From: Polaromonas eurypsychrophila
Lineage (GTDB): Bacteria; Pseudomonadota; Gammaproteobacteria; Burkholderiales; Burkholderiaceae_C
NCBI RefSeq assembly: GCF_014641715.1
Contig: NZ_BMIG01000013.1
Location: 1 to 64,000, forward strand
Reading direction: 5' to 3'
Length of the DNA stretch: 64,000 nt
Below the pieces are notes generated by a model that saw nothing but the letters and a program-made list of their open reading frames with translations, ran no database searches and had not been told where the DNA came from. Positions 27,095 to 35,207 of the stretch are shown in pieces. The position numbers were made by a program, and so were the translations under genes. Every line of letters begins with the position of its first letter. Position 1 is the first letter of the stretch.

Positions 27095-28563
27095 GCGGTG
27101 ATCGCCGACAGCAGCCCGGCTTTCTGTACCTTGCCCAAGGCTGTTTTGGGCAAGGCGTCGCAGAAAAGAACGCGCCTGGGGTGTTTGAACCGCGCGATCC
27201 GGCCGTCGAACAGTTGCATCACGTCTGCGGCGTCGAGTTCAACGCCCGGCTTGCGCACCACCACCGCCACCACCATCTCACCCCAGCGCGCATCAGGCTG
27301 GCCGACCACGGCGGCTTCAAGAATTTTCGGACAGTCGGCGAGCAGGTTTTCAATCTCTGCCGGGTAGACGTTTTCGCCGCCCGAGATGATCATGTCTTTG
27401 GAGCGCCCGACAATTTCGTAAAACCCTGCCTCATCGCAACGCGCCAGGTCGCCGGTGTGAAACCAGCCATCCACAAATGCCGGGTTGCCAGGGTCTTTCC
27501 AGTAGCTCGCAAGCAGGTTGGGCCCGCGTATCCAGATCTCGCCGACCTCGCCCGTCGCGACTTCCTTGCCTGTTTCCTTCACCAGCCGCACCTCCACATG
27601 CCGGCCCGCCTGACCGGCCGACCCGACATGCGACGACGCGTCTTCACGGCGCAGGTAAATGGACACCGGTCCGGTCTCGGTGGCGCCATACACCTGACCG
27701 ACGGGCACGCCGCGCGCGTGGAACACAGCAATCATGAAAGAAGGAATCGTCGATGAGCCGGCGACGAGCATCCTCAATGAGGACAGGTCGGTGCCGGCAA
27801 ACGCAGGATGCGCGATCACGGCACGCAACGTGGCCGGCACCAGCAGCGACAAGCTGGGCCGCCGCGTCGCGACATCGGCCAGCCAGGCACCCGCGTCGAA
27901 CCGGCTGTGCAGCGTCACCGAAGCGCCGGCATACAGGGCTGGCAGAGTCTGGATGCAAAGCCCGCCCACATGAAACATCGGCAGCGCGCTGAGCACATGG
28001 TCATCCGGCATCAGCTCATGCGCATGGGCGGAAATCACGCAGTTCCAGACCAGACCAGATTGCGTGTGCAGCACGCCCTTGGGCTGGCCGCTGGTTCCCG
28101 AGGTATAGACCAGCAGCACTGGCGAGTCCGCGCCGCCTTCAAGGGCGAGAGCCTGGTTGACCGGTAGTGGGGAGGCAAGCTGCGAGGCCTGCAGAAAAGT
28201 GCAGCCTGCCTGCGCCGCAAGGTCCGCAGCGGCTTCCATGTGCGTCGTGTCGGCCACCAGCAGGCTCACACCGGCATGAGCGAGGATGGCGACGTGTTCC
28301 GGCGCCGCTAGCCGGTAGTTCAGCGGCAACACGATGGCGCCCAGGCGCGCCAGCGCAAGCAACAGTACCAGCACATCGGGATGGTTCAGGCCCAGCCAGG
28401 CGACCCGGTCGCCAACCCGTATACCGGCAGCCTGCAGCACGGCGGTTGCGCCTTCGATGCGCTGCCAAAGCTCCGCATAGGTGACATCGCGGCCTTCATG
28501 CTGCAGCGCCTGCTTCTCCGGCGAAAGCTGCGCGTGCCGCTGGATAGCCGAAGCCAGATCCAT
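27088..28563 (-). CDS. AMP-forming acyl-CoA/aryl-CoA ligase
   Basis: A 491-residue ANL-superfamily ligase. The AMP-binding P-loop is LLVYTSGTSGQPKGV; later motifs are QVYGATETGPVS and WFHTGDLARCDEAGFYEIVGRSKDMIISGGENVYPAEIE; the C-terminal catalytic lysine region is DALPKTALGKVQKAGL. It activates a carboxylic acid to its CoA thioester with ATP. It is the last gene of the operon that starts with the flavin reductase at 32229, so the substrate is probably the acid left after ring opening or a side-chain acid entering the route. Only 2 bases separate it from the gene upstream. Confidence 0.9.
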   Translation of the reverse strand: MDLASAIQRHAQLSPEKQALQHEGRDVTYAELWQRIEGATAVLQAAGIRVGDRVAWLGLNHPDVLVLLLALARLGAIVLPLNYRLAAPEHVAILAHAGVSLLVADTTHMEAAADLAAQAGCTFLQASQLASPLPVNQALALEGGADSPVLLVYTSGTSGQPKGVLHTQSGLVWNCVISAHAHELMPDDHVLSALPMFHVGGLCIQTLPALYAGASVTLHSRFDAGAWLADVATRRPSLSLLVPATLRAVIAHPAFAGTDLSSLRMLVAGSSTIPSFMIAVFHARGVPVGQVYGATETGPVSIYLRREDASSHVGSAGQAGRHVEVRLVKETGKEVATGEVGEIWIRGPNLLASYWKDPGNPAFVDGWFHTGDLARCDEAGFYEIVGRSKDMIISGGENVYPAEIENLLADCPKILEAAVVGQPDARWGEMVVAVVVRKPGVELDAADVMQLFDGRIARFKHPRRVLFCDALPKTALGKVQKAGLLSAITAQ

Positions 28564-28565
28564 CG

Positions 28566-29852
28566 CTAGAGCACGGCCTGTTCGTCCTGTTCGCCTGGCT
28601 CGTAAAGGCATTCGCGGCCCAGCCGGTCGATGCAGAGTTCCGCGGTCCAGGGCAACATTAGCGAGCCGCAGCGCGAGTCGCGGTACATGCGCTCCAGCGG
28701 CAGGGTCTTGAGCATGGACTGGCCGCCGCAGGTGCGCACCGCGATGCGGCAGATCTCGTTGGCGTTTTCCATGATGGTGTAGTGCGCCGCGTAAAGCCCG
28801 AGGCGGATTTCCTTGGACGGATCGACGCGCGCGGCACGGGCATTCTGCAGAAAAATCGCGCGCGTCTGCTCCAGCCGGACTTTCATTTCCGCCACCGCAA
28901 TCTGTTTGGTCGGGTACATGCGGCGCTTGACCGGCGGCGTGCCGGGCACTTCGCCGCGCAGGTACTGCACCGTGAAGTCATAGGCCGCCTGCGCAATACC
29001 CATGTAGGTCGGCGACAGCGTGGCAAACATGTGCGGCCAGCGCAACGCGGCCTGGGCATACAGGCCTTCGGGAATCAGGCGCTCGATCTCGGGCACAAAC
29101 ACGTCCTTGAAAATCAGCGTGCGCGAAACTGTGCCACGCATACCTAGCGGGTCCCAGTCGCCGGTGACGCTGACGCCTTCCCCGTTTTTGTCAACGGCCA
29201 GGTAGAGCGAGTCGCGCTGCGTGGCGCCTGGTTTGTCGAGTGTGCACAAAATCCCGTAGTAGTCGGCCGCGCCGGCCAGCGAAGCAAAAATCTTCTTGCC
29301 GTTGACGAGATAGCCGCCCTCCACCTTCTTCGCCAGCGTGCCGAAAGGCGCCTTGCCGGCCGCTGCGGCACCGCCTTCGGAGAAAGGCTGCGAGTAGATC
29401 TTGCCCTCGCCGACCACGCGCCGGTAGTGCACTTTGCGGTGCGCCTCATGGTTGGCGCGCTGTTCCGCTGTCATGTCCAGGTCGTCGGCGATGAAGCCGG
29501 TCCACATGGTCGAGCTCACATGCATGTTCAGCGTCAGTGCAGTGGCGCCGCAATGGCGGCCAATTTCGGCGGCGGTCATCACATAGGTAGCAAAGTCGGC
29601 GCCCCAGCCGCCGTGTGCTTCGGGCACGCAGATGCCGAGCAGGCCGGCCTCACGCAGGTCGGCATAGTTTTCGAACGGGAAGACCGCGTCTCGGTCAATC
29701 TGCTGCGCGCGCGGCGCGAATTTCTCGCGCCCCAACCGGGAGGCAATCGTCAGCAGCTCGGTCTGCTTGGGCGTGAGCGCGCTGTAGTCGCCGGCAATCG
29801 AGGGTGGCGTGTAGCGGCCGGCCGGAGGTGAAGAAACAGGTAAGGCGGACAT
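28566..29852 (-). CDS. acyl-CoA-dehydrogenase-fold flavoprotein, possible monooxygenase
   Basis: A 428-residue member of the acyl-CoA dehydrogenase superfamily. N-terminal helical, middle beta (GYLVNGKKIFASLAGAADYY, then DWDPLGMRGTVSRTLIFKDV) and C-terminal helical parts are all present. The DWDPLGMRGT segment is of the type common in group D flavin monooxygenases (DszC, HsaA-like) as well as dehydrogenases. At the usual site of the catalytic Glu, after the MYRDSRCG stretch, the chain reads SLMLPWTAE rather than I-Y-E-G-T. It lies in an operon that also encodes a flavin reductase, so a two-component hydroxylase is possible. A dehydrogenase acting on an unusual acyl-CoA is the alternative. Confidence 0.8.
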   Translation of the reverse strand: MSALPVSSPPAGRYTPPSIAGDYSALTPKQTELLTIASRLGREKFAPRAQQIDRDAVFPFENYADLREAGLLGICVPEAHGGWGADFATYVMTAAEIGRHCGATALTLNMHVSSTMWTGFIADDLDMTAEQRANHEAHRKVHYRRVVGEGKIYSQPFSEGGAAAAGKAPFGTLAKKVEGGYLVNGKKIFASLAGAADYYGILCTLDKPGATQRDSLYLAVDKNGEGVSVTGDWDPLGMRGTVSRTLIFKDVFVPEIERLIPEGLYAQAALRWPHMFATLSPTYMGIAQAAYDFTVQYLRGEVPGTPPVKRRMYPTKQIAVAEMKVRLEQTRAIFLQNARAARVDPSKEIRLGLYAAHYTIMENANEICRIAVRTCGGQSMLKTLPLERMYRDSRCGSLMLPWTAELCIDRLGRECLYEPGEQDEQAVL

Positions 29853-29867
29853 GGCAGATCCTCGAGT

Positions 29868-30650
29868 TCAGGTCGGAAAGTGGTGCGTCAGGAAGGCCAG
29901 CACCGTGCTATTGAACAGTGCGGGCTGTTCGATGTTGGCGATGTGGCCAACGCCGGGAAGGCAGGTGTACTGCGCGCCGGGTATGCGGCTGGTCATTTTT
30001 TCGACGACGACGGGCGGTGCGTTGAGGTCGAGTTCGCCAGCCAGGCACAGGGCTGGGACGGCAATGTCGCCCAGTTCGGCAAGCCGATTGAAGGACACGA
30101 TGGCTGCCAGCGCAGCGCGGTAGCTGCCGGCGGGCACGCGGCCCATGAGCGCGACGACTTCAGCCAGACGCGCCGGATCGGCGCCGGGCGCAAACATGGT
30201 GGGCACGATTTTTTTGGCCAGTCCGTCCATGCCCAGACCCTGGTCCAGTGGTGCAAAACGGCTCTCCAGGAACTGCTGCTGCCAGGCGCCATCGGCCTTG
30301 CCGAAAGCCGGGGATGTGCTGTAGAGAATCAGTCCCTGCACCAGCGACGGGTGAAGGGCCGCGAGTTCCTGCCCGATCATCCCGCCCATGCTATGGCCCA
30401 GCAGCACGTTGCGCCTGGCGCCGATGTAAGTCATCAGTGTTTTCAGCGCATCGGCCAGCAGCGCGTTAGTGCAGGGCGACAGCGGCGATGAGGCGCCGTA
30501 ACCCGGCATGTCCCACGCAATCGTGCGGTAACCGGCCTCAGCCAGCACCGGCTGGTTGCGCAGCCACGCTTCTTTGCTGCCCCCGACGCCATGCAGCATG
30601 AACACGGCGGTATCGCCCTCCCCCTGCTCAAGATAGGCGGGCAACGTCAT
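29868..30650 (-). CDS. alpha/beta hydrolase
   Basis: A 260-residue alpha/beta-hydrolase with the oxyanion segment MLHGVGGSKEAW, nucleophile elbow GHSMGG (Ser), an acid in AGELDLNAPP and a terminal His in LPGVGHIANIE. It resembles enol-lactonases and C-C or amide hydrolases of aromatic routes. ATG 30650 was chosen because it follows the dioxygenase stop by 2 bases and gives the family N-terminus. Next to a NicX-like ring-cleaving enzyme it may do the job of NicD, which removes the formyl group from N-formylmaleamate in P. putida. That comparison is by position, not by close sequence. Confidence 0.85.
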   Translation of the reverse strand: MTLPAYLEQGEGDTAVFMLHGVGGSKEAWLRNQPVLAEAGYRTIAWDMPGYGASSPLSPCTNALLADALKTLMTYIGARRNVLLGHSMGGMIGQELAALHPSLVQGLILYSTSPAFGKADGAWQQQFLESRFAPLDQGLGMDGLAKKIVPTMFAPGADPARLAEVVALMGRVPAGSYRAALAAIVSFNRLAELGDIAVPALCLAGELDLNAPPVVVEKMTSRIPGAQYTCLPGVGHIANIEQPALFNSTVLAFLTHHFPT

Positions 30651-30652
30651 GT

Positions 30653-31699
30653 TCAGCCCAACTCGCCCACCAGGCGCCCGGCATCCACCACCATCTGGCC
30701 ATCCAGCGCGACCGTACACCCTCGCATCGGCAAGTCGAAATGCCCCGGCGTGTGGCGACCGGCCACTTCATTGGCGCCCGTCGAATACAGGAAGTTGCCG
30801 GCAAAGGCGCGTAGCTCGGTGCCGTTGAAATCCTTCTTGTCGTACATCGCCATGGCGTCCCAGCGCGCCTTGGAGTTCATGCCCCAGCCGACGTGCGAAA
30901 CCGCGTATGCCTCGCGGTCGCCCCAGGCCGCCCAGTAGCTGCGCATCAGCTCGGCATCAACGTGATGTCCGGCGATATCGGTCACGAAGTCGTCCCGGAT
31001 CGTCAACACCACAGGCTGTTCAAGATAACGCTTGAAGGTCAGATTAACATCGCCGGGCGCCAGCACCAGCGTGCCGTTGACACTGCCTTTGGCAGGAAAA
31101 ACCAGACACAGGCCGCCGGGCCAGTGCGAGATGGTGCCGGGCCGGGCGGTGTAGCCCCAGCCGCCGCCGGCTTGCGCCCCGGCCAGCGAAATGGCCAGGT
31201 CAGTACCCGCCTGCGAAGTCACGCGCATGGTCCTGGCGCCGCGCAGCCGTTTGATGCCTGCCTTGACCTTGGGCTCAAGCGCAACATCGGGCACGCAGCG
31301 CTCGAGGGTTTCCGGGTGTTCGTTGGACACCATCAAGACGCGAGCCCCTCCCTTCAGGATGTCCGGCAGTTCAGCGGCATGCAGCAGGCCCTCCACTGTC
31401 AGATCGGCCACGAAGGAGCAGGCTGCCAGTGCCTGCACTACGGGAGCGAGTTGGCCGATGGCATCCGATGCACCGGTGGAGCGCACGGGCACTGGCGCAG
31501 TCAGCCGCGGCGTGTTCAGCACAAGATGAAAAGCCCGCGCGCCCAGCCGCGCCAGCGCCAGTTCGGCCAGTTGCACATTGACCGGCCGTGATTGCGTCTC
31601 GGACAGGATGGCCACAGCGTCGCCGGCCATCACGCCGCACAGTACAAAGGTCTCGGCAAAACAGTCTATCCAGCGGGCTTCAATTCGTTCCTGCAGCAT
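30653..31699 (-). CDS. NicX-like non-heme Fe(II) ring-cleaving dioxygenase
   Basis: A 348-residue protein that databases may label leucyl aminopeptidase (M29-like). I recall clear similarity to NicX, 2,5-dihydroxypyridine 5,6-dioxygenase: shared blocks are GTLVLAPGDVNLTFKRY, VSHVGWGMNSKARWDAM and FAGNFLYSTGANEV. The NicX iron ligands (His265, His318, Asp320 by my memory) correspond here to His269, His320 and Asp322, with the H-x-D pair in TPGHFDLP. It is therefore probably an extradiol-type dioxygenase on a hydroxylated N-heterocycle or similar ring. The ATG at 31699 was chosen at the conserved family start. It lies between the flavin reductase and the hydrolase in one operon. The substrate is unknown. 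Confidence 0.75.
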   Translation of the reverse strand: MLQERIEARWIDCFAETFVLCGVMAGDAVAILSETQSRPVNVQLAELALARLGARAFHLVLNTPRLTAPVPVRSTGASDAIGQLAPVVQALAACSFVADLTVEGLLHAAELPDILKGGARVLMVSNEHPETLERCVPDVALEPKVKAGIKRLRGARTMRVTSQAGTDLAISLAGAQAGGGWGYTARPGTISHWPGGLCLVFPAKGSVNGTLVLAPGDVNLTFKRYLEQPVVLTIRDDFVTDIAGHHVDAELMRSYWAAWGDREAYAVSHVGWGMNSKARWDAMAMYDKKDFNGTELRAFAGNFLYSTGANEVAGRHTPGHFDLPMRGCTVALDGQMVVDAGRLVGELG

Positions 31700-31710
31700 G
31701 AAAAGTTTCC

Positions 31711-32229
31711 TTAAAGACGTGAACCGAGGGCGAAATAGCCTCCCGCATGAAACAACAGCGGTGCCGCTTCCGACAAGGTGAAGCGCTCGACCTCGGCGAT
31801 GAAGAGGCAATGGTCGCCGGCGAACTGCCGCGACACGGTGCGGCATTCGAACCAGGCGGCGGCGCCGTGAATCAGCGGCAGGCCCCAGGCATTTTCAGCA
31901 TGCGCCACTCCGTCGAACTTGTCGGCCAGCGGCAAGGCAAACCGGCGCGAGACCTCGACCTGGGCTTCCGCCAGTACGTTGACGACAAAACGCTCTGCCT
32001 TTTCAAACACCGGCAGGCTGGGCGAGCTGCAGCGCAGCGACCAGAGAGTCAGCGCCGGCTCCAGCGACAGCGCCGAAAACGAATTGACGGTCAGCCCGAC
32101 AAAAGCGCCGTCGGCCGCGCGCGTGGTGACGACGGTGATGCCAGTGGCAAACTGGCCCAGCGCTGTACGCAACGCCCTGCTGTCCTGGGGAGAGTCGATT
32201 TGCGGGATGGCTTGCAGGGCGGCATTCAT
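31711..32229 (-). CDS. flavin reductase family protein (HpaC-like)
   Basis: A 172-residue flavin reductase. Motifs are ALGQFATGITVVTT, FVGLTVNSFSALSLEPALTL, an FVVNVLAEAQ strand and GDHCLFIAEVE. Such enzymes use NAD(P)H to make free reduced flavin for a partner monooxygenase. In this operon the only candidate partner is the acyl-CoA-dehydrogenase-fold protein at 28566. It heads the five-gene unit and is divergent from a MarR regulator. Confidence 0.88.
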   Translation of the reverse strand: MNAALQAIPQIDSPQDSRALRTALGQFATGITVVTTRAADGAFVGLTVNSFSALSLEPALTLWSLRCSSPSLPVFEKAERFVVNVLAEAQVEVSRRFALPLADKFDGVAHAENAWGLPLIHGAAAWFECRTVSRQFAGDHCLFIAEVERFTLSEAAPLLFHAGGYFALGSRL

Positions 32230-32254
32230 CTATCGATAATATATGAATATTCAT
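32212..32254. promoter_or_regulatory. overlapping divergent promoters with a 12-bp palindrome
   Basis: Rightward, TTGCAG at 32212-32217, 17 bases, then GATAAT at 32235-32240. Leftward, TTGCGA and TATTAT separated by 18 bases. The perfect palindrome ATGAATATTCAT at 32243-32254 sits in the leftward spacer and at the rightward start point, so one bound repressor could silence both directions. The promoter assignment is by eye. Confidence 0.5.
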
Positions 32255-32767
32255 GTAACTCGCAAGCCCATCAACCCCCATCCAAAACATACCGTGAGCC
32301 GCAACCCCGCACCAGACTTTCCTGCCCAACCTGACAGGTTCATCGATGGCTACCTGTCTTACCTGCTCGCGCGCGCCAGCCACACGGTTTACCGCGAGTT
32401 TCACGCGCAGGTGCAGGCCGCCGGCCTGGGCTCGCTTGAATGGCGCCTGCTGGCCACGCTGTCGGACGGCGACGGCCTGACCATCGGCGAACTCGCGCGC
32501 GAGATCCTGGCGCAGCAACCGACCCTGACCAAGCTGGTGCAGCGCATGGAAAAAGCCGGGTGGGTGCAACGCGGCGCCGATCCCGCCGACGCCAGGCGCA
32601 CGCTAGTGTTCGAGACGAAGCAGGGTCGCGCCACGGTCGCCGCGCTGCTGGCGCAGGCCAAGGTGCACGAAGACGCAATGCTTGAAGGCTTTAGCGAGCG
32701 TGATGTCACAGCATTGAAAAAAATCCTGCGCACCCTGATCAGCCGCGGTGACGCGGACGCACCCTGA
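32243..32767 (+). CDS. MarR-family regulator of the NicX-like operon
   Basis: A winged-helix regulator of up to 174 residues. The DNA-binding part is LTIGELAREILAQQPTLTKL followed by GWVQRGADPADARRTLVFET (wing with the DxR signature). The ATG at 32243 lies inside the palindrome and at or before the likely transcription start, so the GTG at 32294 (157 residues) may be the true start. It is divergent from the NicX-like operon. In P. putida NicR, also MarR-type, controls nicotinate genes, so a pathway-specific repressor role is likely. The ligand is unknown. Confidence 0.85.
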   Translation: MNIHVTRKPINPHPKHTVSRNPAPDFPAQPDRFIDGYLSYLLARASHTVYREFHAQVQAAGLGSLEWRLLATLSDGDGLTIGELAREILAQQPTLTKLVQRMEKAGWVQRGADPADARRTLVFETKQGRATVAALLAQAKVHEDAMLEGFSERDVTALKKILRTLISRGDADAP

Positions 32768-32778
32768 GGACCAATTAT

Positions 32779-32791
32779 TTAACTTAGTCAA
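32779..32791. promoter_or_regulatory. operator-like inverted repeat upstream of the MarR-GNAT remnant
   Basis: TTAACT-T-AGTCAA: five of six arm positions are complementary. It lies 22 bases before the ATG of the broken MarR-GNAT gene and is probably its old autoregulatory site. Confidence 0.35.
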
Positions 32792-32813
32792 TCAATTTCA
32801 GGATGATGCGGCC

Positions 32814-33754
32814 ATGAAGGCTTCCGCATCCCCTCGCGTCTCCAGCGCCCACATCAGGGCGATGCGTGGCTTCAACCGCTTTTACACCCAGCGCATTGGT
32901 GTGCTGGTACCCTATCTGGTCAGCGAGTTTTCGCTGACCGAGGTGCGGGTGCTGTACGAACCGGCGCACCGCGACCAGCCGACGGCGACCGAACTGGGGC
33001 GTGATCTTGCTCTCGACGCGGGTTACCTGAGCCGCATCCTGCGCCGTTTTGAAAGCCAGGGCTGGATGGTTCGCGCGGCCTCCCCCGCCGATGCTCGGCA
33101 AAGCTGTGCCTGACCGAAGCCGGTCATCAGGCCTTTGCACCCTTGCAACAACGCTCGCGCGACGAACCAGCCGCCCTGCTGGCTCCACTGGCCGCGCCGG
33201 CGCAGCAAGCCCTGACGGATGCGCTGGCCACGGTGCAGCATCTGCTTGATCCGTCGGCCGCCAACGCAGCCTCGACCGGTGTGTTGCTGCGTTGCCCGCA
33301 GCCTGGTGACATGGGCTGGGTGGTGCAGCAACACGGTGAAATTTATGCGCACGAGTAGGGCTGGAACCACGAATTCGAGGCGCTGGTGGCAGACATCGTT
33401 GCCGGCTACCTGCGCAAGCACCAGCCCGACTGGGAGCGCTGCTGGATCGCCGAGCTGGACGGGCAGCGCGTGGGATCGGTGTTCGTGCTGCGCAAATCCC
33501 CCACCGTGGCCCAGTTGCGCATGCTGATCCTGACGGCGCCGGCGCGCGGCCGGGGTCTGGGCGCCCTGCTGATCGATGAATGTATCGCCTTTGCGCGCAG
33601 CAAAAACTATAAAAAGATGGTGTTATGGACCAATAGCTGCCTGGGCATCGCGCGAGACATCTATGCAAGACGCGGTTTCCAGCTCATCAAAAGCGAACCC
33701 TACATCGGCTTCGGCAAGGATCTGATCAGCGAAACCTGGGCGCTCAGGCTGTGA
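32814..33754 (+). pseudogene. MarR-GNAT fusion gene, broken by a frameshift and a nonsense codon
   Basis: Starts at ATG 32814 after AGGA. The N-terminal MarR part (GFNRFYTQRIGVLVPYLV, LDAGYLSRILRRFESQGW) runs in one frame to about 33100, where ADARQS is followed by an early stop. The protein resumes in another frame (LCLTEAGHQAFAPLQQRS) to a TAG at 33356-33358 in a place where Tyr is usual (IYAHE-stop-GW), then continues in the same frame as an intact GNAT acetyltransferase (LRMLILTAPARGRGLGALLI, acetyl-CoA site) to 33754. Two independent lesions mean it is a pseudogene unless sequencing errors are involved. Intact relatives are about 300 residues. Confidence 0.8.
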
Positions 33755-33831
33755 AGCAGCCGCTCCGGAGGCTCGATCTCGCGCTGCTGGCCGCTGCAGT
33801 GTGACGCCATCGCGCTGGTTTGATTTTTTGG

Positions 33832-33905
33832 AGCCCTTCACCTTCAAGACATAGCAGGCATCAGCTCTTGGCGGTCATGCGCCAGTAGCTATCAAATCCA
33901 TAGCA
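33832..33905. repeat. interspersed repeat copy (intergenic, reverse orientation)
   Basis: Reverse reading gives gctatggatttgatagct, actggcgcatgaccgcc and aagagctgatgcc, a diverged copy. It lies between the broken MarR-GNAT gene and the chromate-transporter pair. Confidence 0.5.
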
Positions 33906-33919
33906 GCGATAATCAGCCC

Positions 33920-34504
33920 ATGACTGCCCAGCCTGCTGACGACGAAGACACACATCCGCAACCGAAGTCGCTCACCGATCTGTTTGTTTCCTTTACCCTG
34001 CTGGCGCTGCAGGGTTTCGGCGGCGTGCTGGCCGTGGTGCAGCGTGAACTGGTCGAGAAAAAACGCTGGATGACGCGCGAGGAATTTGTCGAGGAATGGG
34101 CCGTGGCCCAGATCATGCCTGGCCCCAATGTGGTCAACCTGTCACTGATGATTGGTCACCGCTATTTCGGTCTGCGCGGCGCCATGGTGGCACTGGCAGG
34201 CATGCTGACCGTACCGCTGCTGGTGGTGCTGATGCTGGCCGTGGTCTATGCGCAATTTGCCGGCCATCCCGGCGTCGCAGGTGCGCTGCGCGGCATGGGC
34301 GCAGTCGCCGCTGGCCTGATTGCCGCCACCGGACTGAAACTGATGGGCGCCCTGAAGAAACACCCGCTGGGCCTGCCGATGTGCATCGCGCTGGCCGTGC
34401 TGTGTTTCAGCGGCATCGCGCTGCTTAGGCTTCCGCTGGTGTATGTTCTGCTCGGGCTGGGCGTGACCGCCTGCACCCTGACTTACAGGAAACTGGACCG
34501 ATGA
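33920..34504 (+). CDS. chromate transporter, N-terminal-type half (short CHR)
   Basis: A 194-residue membrane protein of the CHR family. Signatures are FTLLALQGFGGVLAVVQREL, WMTREEFVEEWAVAQIMPGPN and a series of membrane helices (about 75-190). Short-chain CHR proteins come as pairs of homologous halves with opposite topology that act together to export chromate or a related anion. Its end overlaps the start of the second half by 4 bases (ATGA). Expected in the inner membrane. Confidence 0.88.
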   Translation: MTAQPADDEDTHPQPKSLTDLFVSFTLLALQGFGGVLAVVQRELVEKKRWMTREEFVEEWAVAQIMPGPNVVNLSLMIGHRYFGLRGAMVALAGMLTVPLLVVLMLAVVYAQFAGHPGVAGALRGMGAVAAGLIAATGLKLMGALKKHPLGLPMCIALAVLCFSGIALLRLPLVYVLLGLGVTACTLTYRKLDR

Positions 34505-35073
34505 TTCTCGACTTGCAATGGAGCGACTGGCTGGCGCTGTTCGGCCACTTCATGATCCTGTCACTGCTGTCGGTGGGCGGCGCCATCACCACCGCGCCCG
34601 ACATGCACCGCTACCTGGTGGACCGCCAGCAATGGTTGACCGACCCGCAGTTCAACGCCTCGGTTGCCATTGCGCAGGCGGCCCCTGGTCCCAACGTGCT
34701 GTTTGTCGCGCTGATGGGCTGGCATGTGGGCCTGAACGCCGGCGGGCCACTGATGGGGCTGTTCGGCGTCTTGGTCACCATGTTGGGCATCATGCTGCCA
34801 AGCACCACCCTGACCTACCTGGCTGCCAGCTGGGGACACCGTAACCGCAACTTGCGCTGGGTGCGCGCTTTCAAACAGGGCATGACCCCCGTCGTGATTG
34901 CCCTGCTGATCGCCACCGGCTGGGTCCTGGCCAGCGCCAACGTCACCGGCCTGAAAGACTGGCCGGTAGGCCTGCTCGCCGGTTTGGCGGCAGTCTTGGT
35001 GTGGCGCACCCGGCTGCATATGTTGTGGCTGCTCGGTGCGGGCGCCTTGCTGGGATGGTTCGGCTGGGTGTGA
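34501..35073 (+). CDS. chromate transporter, C-terminal-type half (short CHR)
   Basis: A 190-residue membrane protein, partner of the preceding gene. It shows FGHFMILSLLSVGGAITTAP, WLTDPQFNASVAIAQAAPGPN and five to six hydrophobic segments. Start at ATG 34501 overlapping the upstream stop. The paired halves correspond to the two domains of long ChrA. No chrB regulator lies nearby, so chromate is a family-based guess and another oxyanion is possible. Confidence 0.88.
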   Translation: MILDLQWSDWLALFGHFMILSLLSVGGAITTAPDMHRYLVDRQQWLTDPQFNASVAIAQAAPGPNVLFVALMGWHVGLNAGGPLMGLFGVLVTMLGIMLPSTTLTYLAASWGHRNRNLRWVRAFKQGMTPVVIALLIATGWVLASANVTGLKDWPVGLLAGLAAVLVWRTRLHMLWLLGAGALLGWFGWV

Positions 35074-35207
35074 GATTCAGGCCGAACATGGGCGGGGACG
35101 CGCTTCTGCCCTGTAGGAAATGAGTAAGGCTCTTACATTTCCTGTCACAAAGAATTAGATACATATAGATACAATCGCTTTGGCCTTAAATTAAAAAGGG
35201 AGCTTGA

